A DNA stretch of 64,000 bases from Merdibacter massiliensis (lineage in GTDB: Bacteria > Bacillota_I > Bacilli_A > Erysipelotrichales > Erysipelotrichaceae). Position numbers and translations under genes: made by a program. Under the pieces are notes generated by a model. That model was not told the DNA's origin and searched no databases. It saw only the letters and a program-made list of their open reading frames with translations. Below, piece after piece: positions 46,378 to 56,022 of the stretch. Position 1 is the first letter of the stretch. Each line of letters begins with the position of its first letter. The DNA lies in assembly GCF_900155395.1 (NCBI RefSeq), contig NZ_LT699709.1, positions 62,001 to 126,000 of the forward strand, read 5' to 3'.

Positions 46378-47094
46378 ATGAAACATATTAAAATTGCCGC
46401 TGGTCTGGCTCACGTAAATTATGGAAGAATCGCTGATTTAGTCAAAGAAGTAAGTGATGCGGGTGCAGATTACATACATTCAGATGCTGCTGATATGCAT
46501 GACTTGCAAAATATGAAATTAATGGGCGGTCATCAGATCATCGCCGGTATTCGTCCGGAAACAGACAAACCAATTGAATGTCATATTTATACAGTAAGCA
46601 TGGATGAAATGTTTATTCAACAGATTTATGAAGCTGGAGCAAACATGCTGATCATTCCTGCTGAACATTTCATCGGCGCACAATTAGCATATATCATCAA
46701 CTGGTGCCGTGAGCGTAAGTTAAAAGTCGGCTTGACTCTTGGATGTTACACACCGCTTTGCTTTGTAGATGAAAGCATCTACGATATCGATCGTCTGCAC
46801 ATAGTGACACATGGTGTAGATGAAACAGATGGAAAAGATAACTGGGGCTGGAGAAAGAGCGCAATCGATCTGGTACAGCGCGCACGAAAAATGATCGATG
46901 AAAAAAATCCAAAATGCGAACTGGCAATCGATGGCGGTTTACGAGCAGATAATATGGAAAAATTAATTGAATGCAATCCGGATGTCATCGTATTATCCTC
47001 CGCTATCTTCAAAGATCCAGATGGACCTGCTGCTGGCGTTCGTCGTTGCCGCAAAGCAATTGATGAAGCAGCCGCAAAATTCAATCTTGAATAA
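46378..47094 (+). CDS. Ribulose-phosphate 3-epimerase-like TIM-barrel protein
   Basis: 238 residues. The usual first motif (ILSADF) is replaced by IAAGLAHVNYG, yet the catalytic set of the epimerase family can be traced: His and Asp in IHSDAADMHDL, His in ECHIYTVSM, and Asp in AIDGGLRADN. The phosphate-binding region near the C-terminus (VLSSAIFKDPDG) also fits. It probably epimerises or isomerises a sugar phosphate other than ribulose-5-phosphate. GGAGG lies before the ATG. Divergent from PTS EIIA, so the sugar may enter by PTS. Confidence 0.75.
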   Translation: MKHIKIAAGLAHVNYGRIADLVKEVSDAGADYIHSDAADMHDLQNMKLMGGHQIIAGIRPETDKPIECHIYTVSMDEMFIQQIYEAGANMLIIPAEHFIGAQLAYIINWCRERKLKVGLTLGCYTPLCFVDESIYDIDRLHIVTHGVDETDGKDNWGWRKSAIDLVQRARKMIDEKNPKCELAIDGGLRADNMEKLIECNPDVIVLSSAIFKDPDGPAAGVRRCRKAIDEAAAKFNLE

Positions 47095-47120
47095 AAAAGA
47101 ACTCATTGAGTTCTTTTTAT
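47094..47120 (+). terminator. Terminator between the epimerase-like gene and the YitT gene
   Basis: AAAAAGAACTC / GAGTTCTTTTT stem with a 3-nt loop; starts at the epimerase-like stop codon. The YitT gene starts 14 nt after it, so it may act as an attenuator. Confidence 0.8.
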
Positions 47121-47133
47121 AAAGGTTTTTTGT

Positions 47134-47745
47134 ATGAAAACAATCATAAAAGATTATTTTTGGATCACGGTCGCTGCGATCATGACTGCTGTTGCTGTAA
47201 ACTTTTTCTTTTCTTCCACAGGATTAGCACCTGGAGGCATCACAGGCTTATCCATCGTCTGTTCGTCTATCTTGCATGTTGAAGTCAGTACGATGTCTTT
47301 ATGTATTTCCATTCCTTTGTTGATCTTATCCACTATCGTATTAGGAAAAAGTTTCGGAATCAAGACACTCTATATTACTTTAACATCGCCTTTATTCATG
47401 AAGATCATACCGACGATCGCCGTCACTGCTCCTTTGCAGCAAATCCATCCGATAGTTGAACTGATCGTGGCAGGGGCCATTGGCGGTATATTGGTTGGCG
47501 GTGCAATCGGTATTGCCTTAAATCATGATTGTGCAACCGGTGGAACCGATGTCATTGCTTTATTGATCCAGCATGTTTTCCAATTTCTGAAACTTAGCGT
47601 GATTTTATTTGTACTCGACGGCTCCGTTGTCATCGCTTCCGGGATCATCACCAACAGTATCTTTATTTCCATCTTTAGTTTTCTATCTTTGATGGTGATC
47701 ATACAGACGATTCGCATCGTTACTGAAAGAAAATGGACAGCATAA
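47134..47745 (+). CDS. YitT/DUF161-type membrane protein (short form)
   Basis: 203 residues with six hydrophobic segments. The DUF161 signature FFFSSTGLAPGGITGLSIV near the N-terminus and HDCATGGTDVIALLI after the fourth helix are clear. YitT proteins usually carry a C-terminal DUF2179 domain (total about 280-290 residues), which is absent here, leaving a membrane-only form. Function unknown. It uses an AAAGG box right after a terminator hairpin, so read-through or an internal promoter is needed. Confidence 0.82.
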   Translation: MKTIIKDYFWITVAAIMTAVAVNFFFSSTGLAPGGITGLSIVCSSILHVEVSTMSLCISIPLLILSTIVLGKSFGIKTLYITLTSPLFMKIIPTIAVTAPLQQIHPIVELIVAGAIGGILVGGAIGIALNHDCATGGTDVIALLIQHVFQFLKLSVILFVLDGSVVIASGIITNSIFISIFSFLSLMVIIQTIRIVTERKWTA

Positions 47746-47758
47746 AATTTATTTCTAT

Positions 47759-47798
47759 AAAAAACAATACAGAATGATGTCTGTATTGTTTTTTTTTT
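47759..47798. terminator. Terminator between YitT and the SDR gene
   Basis: AAAACAATACAGA / TCTGTATTGTTTT with ten T on the plus strand; it ends at the SDR stop codon and A/T runs make it usable on both strands. Confidence 0.88.
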
Positions 47799-48528
47799 AT
47801 TGACCGACGCTGTTAGCCCCTCCATCGATTACCAGTGCCTGTCCGGTGATCATTCTTGCCTCATCGCTTGCCAAGAAATAAACTGCATTTACAATGTCTT
47901 GGGGCTCAGACAAAGAACGCAATGGAATATTATCAAATGAAGATTGATCAAAGTTCATTTTCTTCATCGCTTCTGTCAACACACCGCCAGGTACGACTGC
48001 ATTGACACGTACTTTATATTTCCCCCATTCACAAGCTAACTGCTGCGTTAATGAAATGATAGCTGCTTTGCTTGCACCGTAATGCGGAGATGCCATAGAA
48101 CCCATGAAACCGCGGATCGCTGCCGCACTGGCAAAGTTCACGATTGCCCCGCCGTTTTCTTTCATGCATCCTTCTACCATTGCTTTTGCTAAGAAGAAAG
48201 TACCTCTTGCATTGATGTTGAACATCAGATCCCAAGAATCCGGTGTAATATGGAAGCTGTCTTCATTACGCATCAAACCAGCAACTTGAATCAAGGCATC
48301 TACTTTTCCATAATCGGCAATAATTTTTTTTGTTGTCGCTTGAATTTCTTCAATATTTGTCAAATTACAAGCATATGTTGCGTAATCTGTCGTATTTCCA
48401 ATTTCTTTTAAACGTTCGCTGGCAAGATCCAAGATGATGACCTTTGCCCCTCTTTTTTTAAATGTCTCTGCACAAGTATAGCCAATACCTCCAGCACCGC
48501 CGCTGATCACTACAATTTTATCTTTCAT
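47797..48528 (-). CDS. Short-chain dehydrogenase/reductase
   Basis: 243 residues. Rossmann motif SGGAGGIGYTCA, the catalytic Tyr/Lys of HYGASKAAIISL, the Ser within FASAAAIRG, and the FabG-like C-terminus ITGQALVIDGG are present; Asp at the end of beta 2 (ILDLASE) suggests NAD(H). Oxidoreductase of the FabG/sorbitol or gluconate dehydrogenase type; substrate unknown. The start MKDKIVVI is 6 nt from GGAGG. Upstream lies a GC-rich inverted repeat (CCGCGC...GCGCGG, 48545-48564) and then the second IS110 element, which has probably cut it from its original upstream region. Confidence 0.9.
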   Translation of the reverse strand: MKDKIVVISGGAGGIGYTCAETFKKRGAKVIILDLASERLKEIGNTTDYATYACNLTNIEEIQATTKKIIADYGKVDALIQVAGLMRNEDSFHITPDSWDLMFNINARGTFFLAKAMVEGCMKENGGAIVNFASAAAIRGFMGSMASPHYGASKAAIISLTQQLACEWGKYKVRVNAVVPGGVLTEAMKKMNFDQSSFDNIPLRSLSEPQDIVNAVYFLASDEARMITGQALVIDGGANSVGQ

Positions 48529-48621
48529 TTTTTCCTCCATTTCCCCGCGCCTAAGGTCGCGCGGACACAAATATTTCATCAATAAATCTCACACGTCTCA
48601 TTTTTTCGTGTTACCATATAA

Positions 48622-48829
48622 GAGAGGTGGTACACTACAGAGCACGTGGAGGTGAGTAGGAATTCTACTCAATTGAATATCCTGTATTTTTATAAGTTGC
48701 CGTCATCATATCAAGCACAAATAAGTAGGACTTTGAGCCTGGACACTTATGATTGTTCAATCAACTGTTGTCGATTCGCTTTGATGACAGTCAATGCCAC
48801 CTCTCCTTTTGTATGAAAGGAGCTTTTTT
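48622..48829 (+). ncRNA. Candidate IS110 bridge RNA (second copy)
   Basis: GAGAGGTGG (48622-48630) pairs perfectly with CCACCTCTC (48797-48805), closing a region of about 184 nt. Inside are a GAGTAG/CTACTC hairpin (48654-48670), a TGATTG/CAATCA hairpin (about 48750-48763), TATTTTTA (48685-48692, also present at 50099-50106 before the right core) and AAATAAGTAG (48719-48728), exact complement of core plus right flank. TATAAG (48617-48622) may be its -10. A terminator-like hairpin (48803-48822) with T6 ends just before the recombinase ATG. Loop assignment (target versus donor) is not resolved. Confidence 0.55.
48803..48829 (+). promoter_or_regulatory. Terminator-like hairpin hiding the second recombinase's ribosome binding site
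   Basis: CTCCTTT (48803-48809) pairs with AAAGGAG (48816-48822), followed by C and six T; the ATG is at 48832. AAAGGAG is the Shine-Dalgarno. The 5' arm shares three bases with the long-range closing stem, so the folds can compete. Confidence 0.65.
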
Positions 48830-48831
48830 AT

Positions 48832-50088
48832 ATGGCAATGAAAATCGTTCGTTTCAACTGCTGTGGCATGGATGTTCACAAAGATCTGGTCGTCGCTACT
48901 ATTGGTATCACCGATAGACAGTCGAACATCACAGAATATTTCCAACAATCTTTTTCCACTTTAAACTCGGACCTATATCGTTTAAAGGATTGGCTGAATT
49001 CTTATCACTGTTGTGATGTCTGCATGGAATCTACCGGTAAATACTGGATCCCTATCTTCAACATTCTTGAAGGTGAGATCAATGTCCATTTAACTCATCC
49101 CAAGTATGTCAAAGCCATCAAAGGCAAAAAAACTGATAAGAAAGATTCCAAATGGATCTGTGATCTCTTCAAACATGATCTGATCAAATTCTCGTTTATC
49201 CCTCCAAAAGAAATCCGAGAACTGCGTGAGATCGCCCGTTACCGATACAAGCTGGTCTGCATGCGTTCTTCAGAACGGAATCGTTATCAGAACTGTATGA
49301 CCGTTTCCAATATCGGATTAGCTTCTGTTGTCTCCGATCCTTTTGGCAAGACAGCTTCCAATATCATGAAAGAAGTCATGAAGCCAAACGTGATTGATGA
49401 TGACAAGATCTTAAAACTCATTCACAAAAATTGTAAGAACAAAGATAAGATACTAGACTCCCTTCACGGCTATCACATCGAAGCGGATCAACGATTCAAG
49501 ATGGAAAAATCATTGAATCATATGGAGTACTTGGATCAACTCATCAATTCATGTGAAGCAGAATTGGTCAAGCGGGCTTATCCTTTACGCGAATCTTTCC
49601 AGCATATCACACAAATAAAAGGAATTAGTTCCTTATCGGCCATTCTGATCATCTCTGAAATAGGAATCGATATGTCTCAGTTTGAATCCGACAAACAACT
49701 TGTCAGTTGGGCTGGACTTTCTCCTGCCAACAACGAAAGTGCCGGCAAGAAAAAGTCAGTTCGTATCTCCAAAGCTGGACAATATCTCAAACCACTGCTT
49801 GTCCAATGTGCTTTATCGACCATCAAAGATAAGACATCTTATTTTGGAAGAAAGTATTCCAATATCAAGAAACGACGTGGTCACAAGAAAGCCATCATTG
49901 CGATCGCACGCATGATGTTGGTCAGTATCTATCACATGATCCTAACAGGCGAAGTATTTCAACCAACGGATTATGAATCCTTCATGAATCCACGATCCGA
50001 TACCAAACAATCACTAACAGTTGAAGAAGCATTAAACTTTTTGAAACAATCCGGCATTGATATATCTTCTATTCAAATCAACTTATAA
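48832..50088 (+). CDS. IS110-family recombinase (second type)
   Basis: 418 residues. DEDD catalytic domain: first Asp in CCGMDVHKDLVVATI, Glu in CMESTGKYW, and the late acidic pair in GKKTDKKDSKWICDLF. The transposase_20 domain (about 265-350) contains ITQIKGISSLSAILIISEIG and SWAGLSPANNESAGKK, with Ser residues in SVRISKAGQYL. It is clearly a different lineage from the atp-operon recombinase (HPKYVKAIKGKKTDKKD motif). Reading frame intact, so possibly active. Confidence 0.93.
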   Translation: MAMKIVRFNCCGMDVHKDLVVATIGITDRQSNITEYFQQSFSTLNSDLYRLKDWLNSYHCCDVCMESTGKYWIPIFNILEGEINVHLTHPKYVKAIKGKKTDKKDSKWICDLFKHDLIKFSFIPPKEIRELREIARYRYKLVCMRSSERNRYQNCMTVSNIGLASVVSDPFGKTASNIMKEVMKPNVIDDDKILKLIHKNCKNKDKILDSLHGYHIEADQRFKMEKSLNHMEYLDQLINSCEAELVKRAYPLRESFQHITQIKGISSLSAILIISEIGIDMSQFESDKQLVSWAGLSPANNESAGKKKSVRISKAGQYLKPLLVQCALSTIKDKTSYFGRKYSNIKKRRGHKKAIIAIARMMLVSIYHMILTGEVFQPTDYESFMNPRSDTKQSLTVEEALNFLKQSGIDISSIQINL

Positions 50089-50116
50089 ATTTTTTCGATA
50101 TTTTTACTACTTATTT

Positions 50117-51289
50117 TTAAGTCGGCTTTTTTTTTACAGTTTTATTCACACTTCGTCCTCCTACTATATTTAAAACGATCATGATCACAAAGATCAAAAT
50201 GCAAAGCAAACAAGCAAGGTACAATCTCTGTGTCGTAAGTGTTTGATTCAATGCACCGCAAATGACTGTAAATCCTGGAGCAATCAATGTTCCTACATTA
50301 CTGGCCGACATGGCAAGGGCTGTTGCCAATGATACCGATTCTTTCTTTTCATTTAAGGAAATCAGCAGCATGCATTTTGGCATGACCAAACTGATACTGC
50401 TGCCTGCAATGAAGCAGAACAGGTAAAAAACAGACAATGCTGTTGCAATTGCCATACCGAATAAACCAATTGCCAGCAGAAGAAAACCGATCGCAATACA
50501 ATACGTTTGCAGATACTGATGTAATTTGCCAAAGCACATTGCACACAGTGTACCGCCTAACAGGAATAATGTTGAACCGGTTCCCGCTAAACTTGGATCA
50601 GAAAATCCTTTTTCTGCCAATGAAAGCGCAATGCTGGTTGGTCCAATATAGAAAAACACCATGAACAAGATGATCAAAAGACATAAGTGCAGACTATAAC
50701 CGCAGTCTTTGATCGAACCGCCTTGTTGCTGATCGACCTTTCTATCATCTAGCCAAAAATGCGTTGCAAGCAAGCCAGGCAGTGCAATAAAATAAACAAT
50801 ATAATTGCTTTGCCAGCTGATCAAAGCAAGCAATCCGCCGACAAACGTCATGATCATGCTTCCTAAATTGGAAGCGGCAGTTTGTCAGCCCATGATCTTT
50901 TGACGTTCATTTGCTGCAAAATAATCGGAAATCAAGGATATTGCGAACGAAGCGCATAACCCGGTTCCACTTCCCAATAAACCAGCTCCTACAAATAATA
51001 AAAGCAATGAATTATAACAGAAATAAGAAAGGACCCCGGCACAGCAAACGAGAAACAAACCCGCTTCAATCAATTTCTTTTTGCTGAAATAACGCAATAA
51101 ATATGCGGATATCATCGTAAATATAATGATGAACAAACTAGGAAATGTCATCAACAACTGAACCAGCGAAGTCGGCACAGTTGGAAAATGATTCTGAATA
51201 TTGACCAAGATTGCAGAAATACCATTGGTAGACATCTGCACAAAAGAAATGAGAAGAATACAAATGATAATTTTAGTCTTTTTGTTCAT
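50117..51289 (-). pseudogene. MFS transporter interrupted by one in-frame TGA
   Basis: Two adjacent same-frame open segments read as one MFS permease of about 390 residues: the N-terminal part ends ERQKIMG, then TGA at 50887-50885, then QTAASNLGSMIMTFVGG continues without frameshift. The joined motif is a normal MFS loop-helix transition, so a Trp, Leu or Arg codon was probably lost. About twelve helices are predicted over both halves. The 5' ATG (51289) overlaps the PNPOx-like gene, so they were co-transcribed. Recent decay, sequencing error, or (least likely) read-through are possible. Confidence 0.78.
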
Positions 51290-51671
51290 ATACACACTGT
51301 GCGTTGTTAAACTGACAACGATACGCTTTCACTTCATCTAATCGCAAAGCAACCAGGTTCTCCATTTGCTGCGCATAATTCTTTTTCACAAAAGGATCTC
51401 CCTCCATGATCTGCTCTTTGATCTTCTCATCATCAACTTCTGTTACCTTTGCTTCTACACGATACCAAGTCCCTTTATCAAAGGCGCAGATTTCCACATA
51501 AGGATTTTGTTGGATCTGCGCATAGAAACGTTTTTTTCTTCCTGTATTGATAAAGAAAGCACCCTGCAGGATCATTAAATTTCCAAAAGGTCGAACACGC
51601 GGTTTTCCATCTTCGATGGTCGCAATATAAAATAATCCGGTTTTCTTAAAAAAAGCTGCAATTTCTTCCAT
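51273..51671 (-). CDS. Pyridoxamine 5'-phosphate oxidase-like flavin protein
   Basis: 132 residues of the PNPOx-like split-barrel fold (FYIATIEDGKPRVRPFGNLMIL, then FINTGRKKRFYAQIQQNPYVEI), as in small FMN- or F420-binding reductases. Usually a flavin-dependent reductase or general stress protein rather than a true PdxH. AAAGGAGG lies before the ATG, and a perfect 10-bp inverted repeat sits directly upstream. Followed by the MFS pseudogene and preceded by a MarR regulator, suggesting a small redox or drug-response cluster. Confidence 0.85.
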   Translation of the reverse strand: MEEIAAFFKKTGLFYIATIEDGKPRVRPFGNLMILQGAFFINTGRKKRFYAQIQQNPYVEICAFDKGTWYRVEAKVTEVDDEKIKEQIMEGDPFVKKNYAQQMENLVALRLDEVKAYRCQFNNAQCVYEQKD

Positions 51672-51684
51672 ATTTCCTCCTTTT

Positions 51685-51707
51685 ATTAGTTCGTTTTACG
51701 AACTAAT
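51685..51707. promoter_or_regulatory. Perfect operator-like palindrome upstream of the PNPOx gene
   Basis: ATTAGTTCGT - TTT - ACGAACTAAT: 10-bp perfect inverted repeat overlapping the likely leader of the PNPOx/MFS unit. Probably a repressor site; no -35/-10 is clear beside it. Confidence 0.6.
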
Positions 51708-51718
51708 TAGGTAAAAGA

Positions 51719-51741
51719 GAAAGTCGATTTATTCGACTTTC
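51719..51741 (-). terminator. Terminator of the MarR gene
   Basis: GAAAGTCGA / TCGACTTTC stem overlapping the marR stop, followed on the minus strand by CTTTTAC. Confidence 0.65.
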
Positions 51742-52166
51742 TTCATATTTTCAATCATTTTGTCCAAAACTTCTGTGAAGGTCCTTAATTCTTCTTCAGT
51801 AATATCTTCTTTTATAATTTCGTCAATCACATTGACTTGTCGTTCTACTTTTGGTGCCAGTTCTTTCGCTTTCGGCAACAAATAGATCCTTTTTAAACGC
51901 GCATCATAACTTGTTGGAATTCTTTTGATATATTCTTTCTCTTCCAATGCCTGCAATAATTCTGTTGCAGTGGAACGTTTGATCTGAAACTCAAATTCAA
52001 TATCTTTTTGAAATACTTCGCATTCATCCTCTTGACCTAAAAGGAAATGCAAAGCACGTCCCTGCATGCCGGTAAAATCTTTTTCTGAACGGTTTCTATC
52101 AATATTATTACGTATCAATTTTGATAGATAATAAATTTTAAATCCTAGTTTTGTTTCTCTCATCAT
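51729..52166 (-). CDS. MarR-family transcriptional regulator
   Basis: 145 residues. The winged helix region (about 45-105; FQIKRSTATELLQALEEKEYI, then RIPTSYDARLKRIYLL with the basic wing) is typical; terminal helices form the dimer. GGAG lies before the ATG pair. A perfect 17-bp palindrome CAGTAATATTATTACTG sits about 10 bp upstream of the start and is the likely autoregulatory operator. The PNPOx/MFS unit downstream has a different palindrome, so either another regulator is used or the two sites are bound separately. Confidence 0.88.
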   Translation of the reverse strand: MMRETKLGFKIYYLSKLIRNNIDRNRSEKDFTGMQGRALHFLLGQEDECEVFQKDIEFEFQIKRSTATELLQALEEKEYIKRIPTSYDARLKRIYLLPKAKELAPKVERQVNVIDEIIKEDITEEELRTFTEVLDKMIENMKKVE

Positions 52167-52176
52167 TCTCCATCTC

Positions 52177-52193
52177 CAGTAATATTATTACTG
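52177..52193. promoter_or_regulatory. 17-bp perfect palindrome upstream of marR
   Basis: CAGTAATA-T-TATTACTG, centred at 52185, ten bases before the marR start codon and seven bases after the preceding gene's stop. Typical in size and position of a MarR operator. Confidence 0.68.
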
Positions 52194-52199
52194 AAAATT

Positions 52200-53998
<1,799 letters not shown>

Positions 53999-54011
53999 TT
54001 ATTTTGCTTGA

Positions 54012-55814
54012 TTATTTATCACCTAAGCAGATTACTTCATCGCCGCTGTTGACATTTCCTGTATGAGTGGAAAGAATTCCGCCTGCTGTTTTAATGACGA
54101 TGACAGGTGTTTCCACACAATATCCCTCTTCTTTTATCTTAGCGATATCTGCTTTGATGATTGGCTGATTCACTTTGACTTTATCTCCCTGTTTTGCTAA
54201 AGCCTGGAAATGTTTTCCCTGCAGGTTGACAGTATCTACACCGATATGGACTAATACTTCATCTCCAGCTGGAGTCGTAATGCCGTATGCATGCAAAGTC
54301 GGGAATAAAGTTGTTAAAGTTCCACTGACTGGTGCACAGAATGTATCGTCGGCTGGTTCTACACAAACTCCTTGTCCAAGTGTGCCTGTGGAAAAAACTT
54401 GATCATTCATTTCACTTAAAGGTTTTACATTTCCTTTAACAGGAGCTGCGATCTTTACTTCTGAATCTTTTTTATTATCTTTAAATAAGATGACTGCTAA
54501 AACGAAAGAAACGATCATCGCAATAGCGATACCGACAACAACAGAAACAATTGTCTGTGTGACATCTAATCCTTCTTTTAAGAATCCTGGAATAGCAAAT
54601 ACTCCTAAGCCGGCATTAGTCCATTGCAGCAATCCTGTGAATCCATACCAGATACCAGCTAAACCAGAACCGATGCAAGAAATGACGAACATATTGATAC
54701 GTGTCAATGTAACACCGTAAATTGCCGGTTCTGTAACTCCAAAGATACCAGAGATCCAAGCAGGAAGAGCAATGCTCTTGAGCTTCTTATCTTTTGTTTT
54801 CAGCCAAATAGCGAATACAACTGCTGTCTGGGCAAAAGAAGCACCTAAACCAAGAGAGAAAATCGGTGTTCCTTGTCCGGTAACCAGCTGCATGATTGCA
54901 ACTGCAACAAGGCCCATATGCAGACCAAAGATAACCAATACCTGCCAGAAAGCACCAACGACGAAACCTGCAACCATCGGACTTAATCCATAGATCGTCA
55001 TAATCACATTACCGATGATCTGTGCCAGCCAGTTTGCAACCGGACCAACAATAGTAAATCCAAGAGGTGCAGCGATCAACAATACGATCATCGGCACCAG
55101 GAAAGTCTTAACAACATCTGGAATGATCTTTTTGCATGCGCGCTCCAGATAAGAAGCAAAGAAGTTCGTGATCAAAATTGGAAGAACAGTAGAAGTATAC
55201 GTTACATTGATTGTTTGTCCCAGCACATTGAGGTCAACACCTTGCAGTGTCGGATATACGAAGATACAGCCAATAACTGTTCCCAGGAATGGACTCATCT
55301 TGAACTTCACAGCAGAAGTATAACCCAAAACAACCGGGAATAACAGGAAGATCGCATCTCCGGCTGCATACAGGATCTGATACAGACCGCTGTCTGCCGT
55401 AATGATATTATAGAAAGAAAGCAGTGTCATGAGACCTTTGATCATACCACTGGCACACATAACCCCCAGCAGCGGAGTAAATGTACCAGAGATGACATCA
55501 ACGACTCTTGCACCAAAACTCATTTTGACATCAGATTCTTCTCCACCAGCTGTTTCAGAAGAAGAGATCCCAGCAACTTCACATACATCTTTGAATACAT
55601 CAACGACATGATTGCCGATAACGACTTGATATTGACCAGCACTTTTTACCAAGGTAACGACACCGTCTAAATTTTTGATTGCTTCATCATTTGCTTTTGT
55701 TTCATCTTTCAACTGAAAACGTAGACGAGTAACACAGTGATTTAATACCGCGATGTTTTCTTTACCGCCAACATTTTTGACAATTTCTTTGGCGAGTGTT
55801 TCATATTTTCCCAT
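54012..55814 (-). CDS. bglP: PTS beta-glucoside transporter EIIBCA
   Basis: 600 residues with domain order B-C-A. EIIB (1-90) has its phospho-Cys in LNHCVTRLRFQL; EIIC (about 105-450) has some ten helices with GIFGVTEPAIYGVTLTR; EIIA (about 470-600) has the phospho-His in DEVLVHIGVDTVNLQGK. It imports and phosphorylates beta-glucosides such as cellobiose or salicin at the membrane. GGAGG precedes the ATG. The leader has two inverted copies of an operator-like motif and a catabolite site. Confidence 0.93.
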   Translation of the reverse strand: MGKYETLAKEIVKNVGGKENIAVLNHCVTRLRFQLKDETKANDEAIKNLDGVVTLVKSAGQYQVVIGNHVVDVFKDVCEVAGISSSETAGGEESDVKMSFGARVVDVISGTFTPLLGVMCASGMIKGLMTLLSFYNIITADSGLYQILYAAGDAIFLLFPVVLGYTSAVKFKMSPFLGTVIGCIFVYPTLQGVDLNVLGQTINVTYTSTVLPILITNFFASYLERACKKIIPDVVKTFLVPMIVLLIAAPLGFTIVGPVANWLAQIIGNVIMTIYGLSPMVAGFVVGAFWQVLVIFGLHMGLVAVAIMQLVTGQGTPIFSLGLGASFAQTAVVFAIWLKTKDKKLKSIALPAWISGIFGVTEPAIYGVTLTRINMFVISCIGSGLAGIWYGFTGLLQWTNAGLGVFAIPGFLKEGLDVTQTIVSVVVGIAIAMIVSFVLAVILFKDNKKDSEVKIAAPVKGNVKPLSEMNDQVFSTGTLGQGVCVEPADDTFCAPVSGTLTTLFPTLHAYGITTPAGDEVLVHIGVDTVNLQGKHFQALAKQGDKVKVNQPIIKADIAKIKEEGYCVETPVIVIKTAGGILSTHTGNVNSGDEVICLGDK

Positions 55815-55834
55815 AATCTTCTCCTCCAGAAATT

Positions 55835-55945
55835 AGTTAGTGAACCGAACTATTTATCGAAATAAAAACCCACACCTGTGGATATGTCCTATCTTTCCCT
55901 CTTTGCCCGATAGGAAAAGCAAAGAATTAATTCGGTTACCTAACT
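55835..55945. promoter_or_regulatory. Paired inverted operator motifs in the EIIBCA leader
   Basis: AGTTAGTGAACCGAACTATT at 55835-55854 (plus) and AGTTAGGTAACCGAATTAAT at 55945-55926 (minus) share AGTTAGnnAACCGAAyTA. They are inverted to each other about 90 bp apart and flank the likely promoter; GntR-type repressors of beta-glucoside genes use sites of this size. Confidence 0.55.
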
Positions 55946-55955
55946 ATTTTATAAC

Positions 55956-55969
55956 AGAAAGCGCTTGCG
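55956..55969. promoter_or_regulatory. Catabolite-responsive (cre) site
   Basis: AGAAAGCGCTTGCG matches the CcpA cre consensus at the AAnCGnT core, in the leader of the beta-glucoside operon. Confidence 0.55.
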
Positions 55970-56022
55970 AAGTCAATCAATATTCAAAAAATTATGTATA
56001 TTTTTTTATTTCTTTTGGTTAT

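Larger units (their letters stand above)
48589..50108 (+). mobile_element. Second IS110-family insertion sequence
   Basis: Roughly 1.5 kb element, distinct in sequence from the atp copy. The right end is placed at the CT at 50107-50108 because the bridge-RNA region contains AAATAAGTAG, complementary to CTACTTATTT (50107-50116). The left core is one of the CTs at 48588-48589 or 48597-48598; an ACACG...CGTGT inverted repeat (48591-48611) lies there. The element is about 10 bp after the MFS pseudogene stop on the right and before the SDR gene on the left. Boundaries are less sure than for the atp copy. Confidence 0.65.

Noticed and set aside
48545-48564. GC-rich inverted repeat upstream of the SDR gene as an IS end repeat
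   Set aside because: No matching partner at the other side of the second IS110 element, and IS110 elements lack terminal inverted repeats; kept only as a leader hairpin.
50885-50887. TGA in the MFS gene as selenocysteine or reassigned Trp codon
   Set aside because: TGA is used as a normal stop in many genes here (for example at gene overlaps), and no selenocysteine context is visible.
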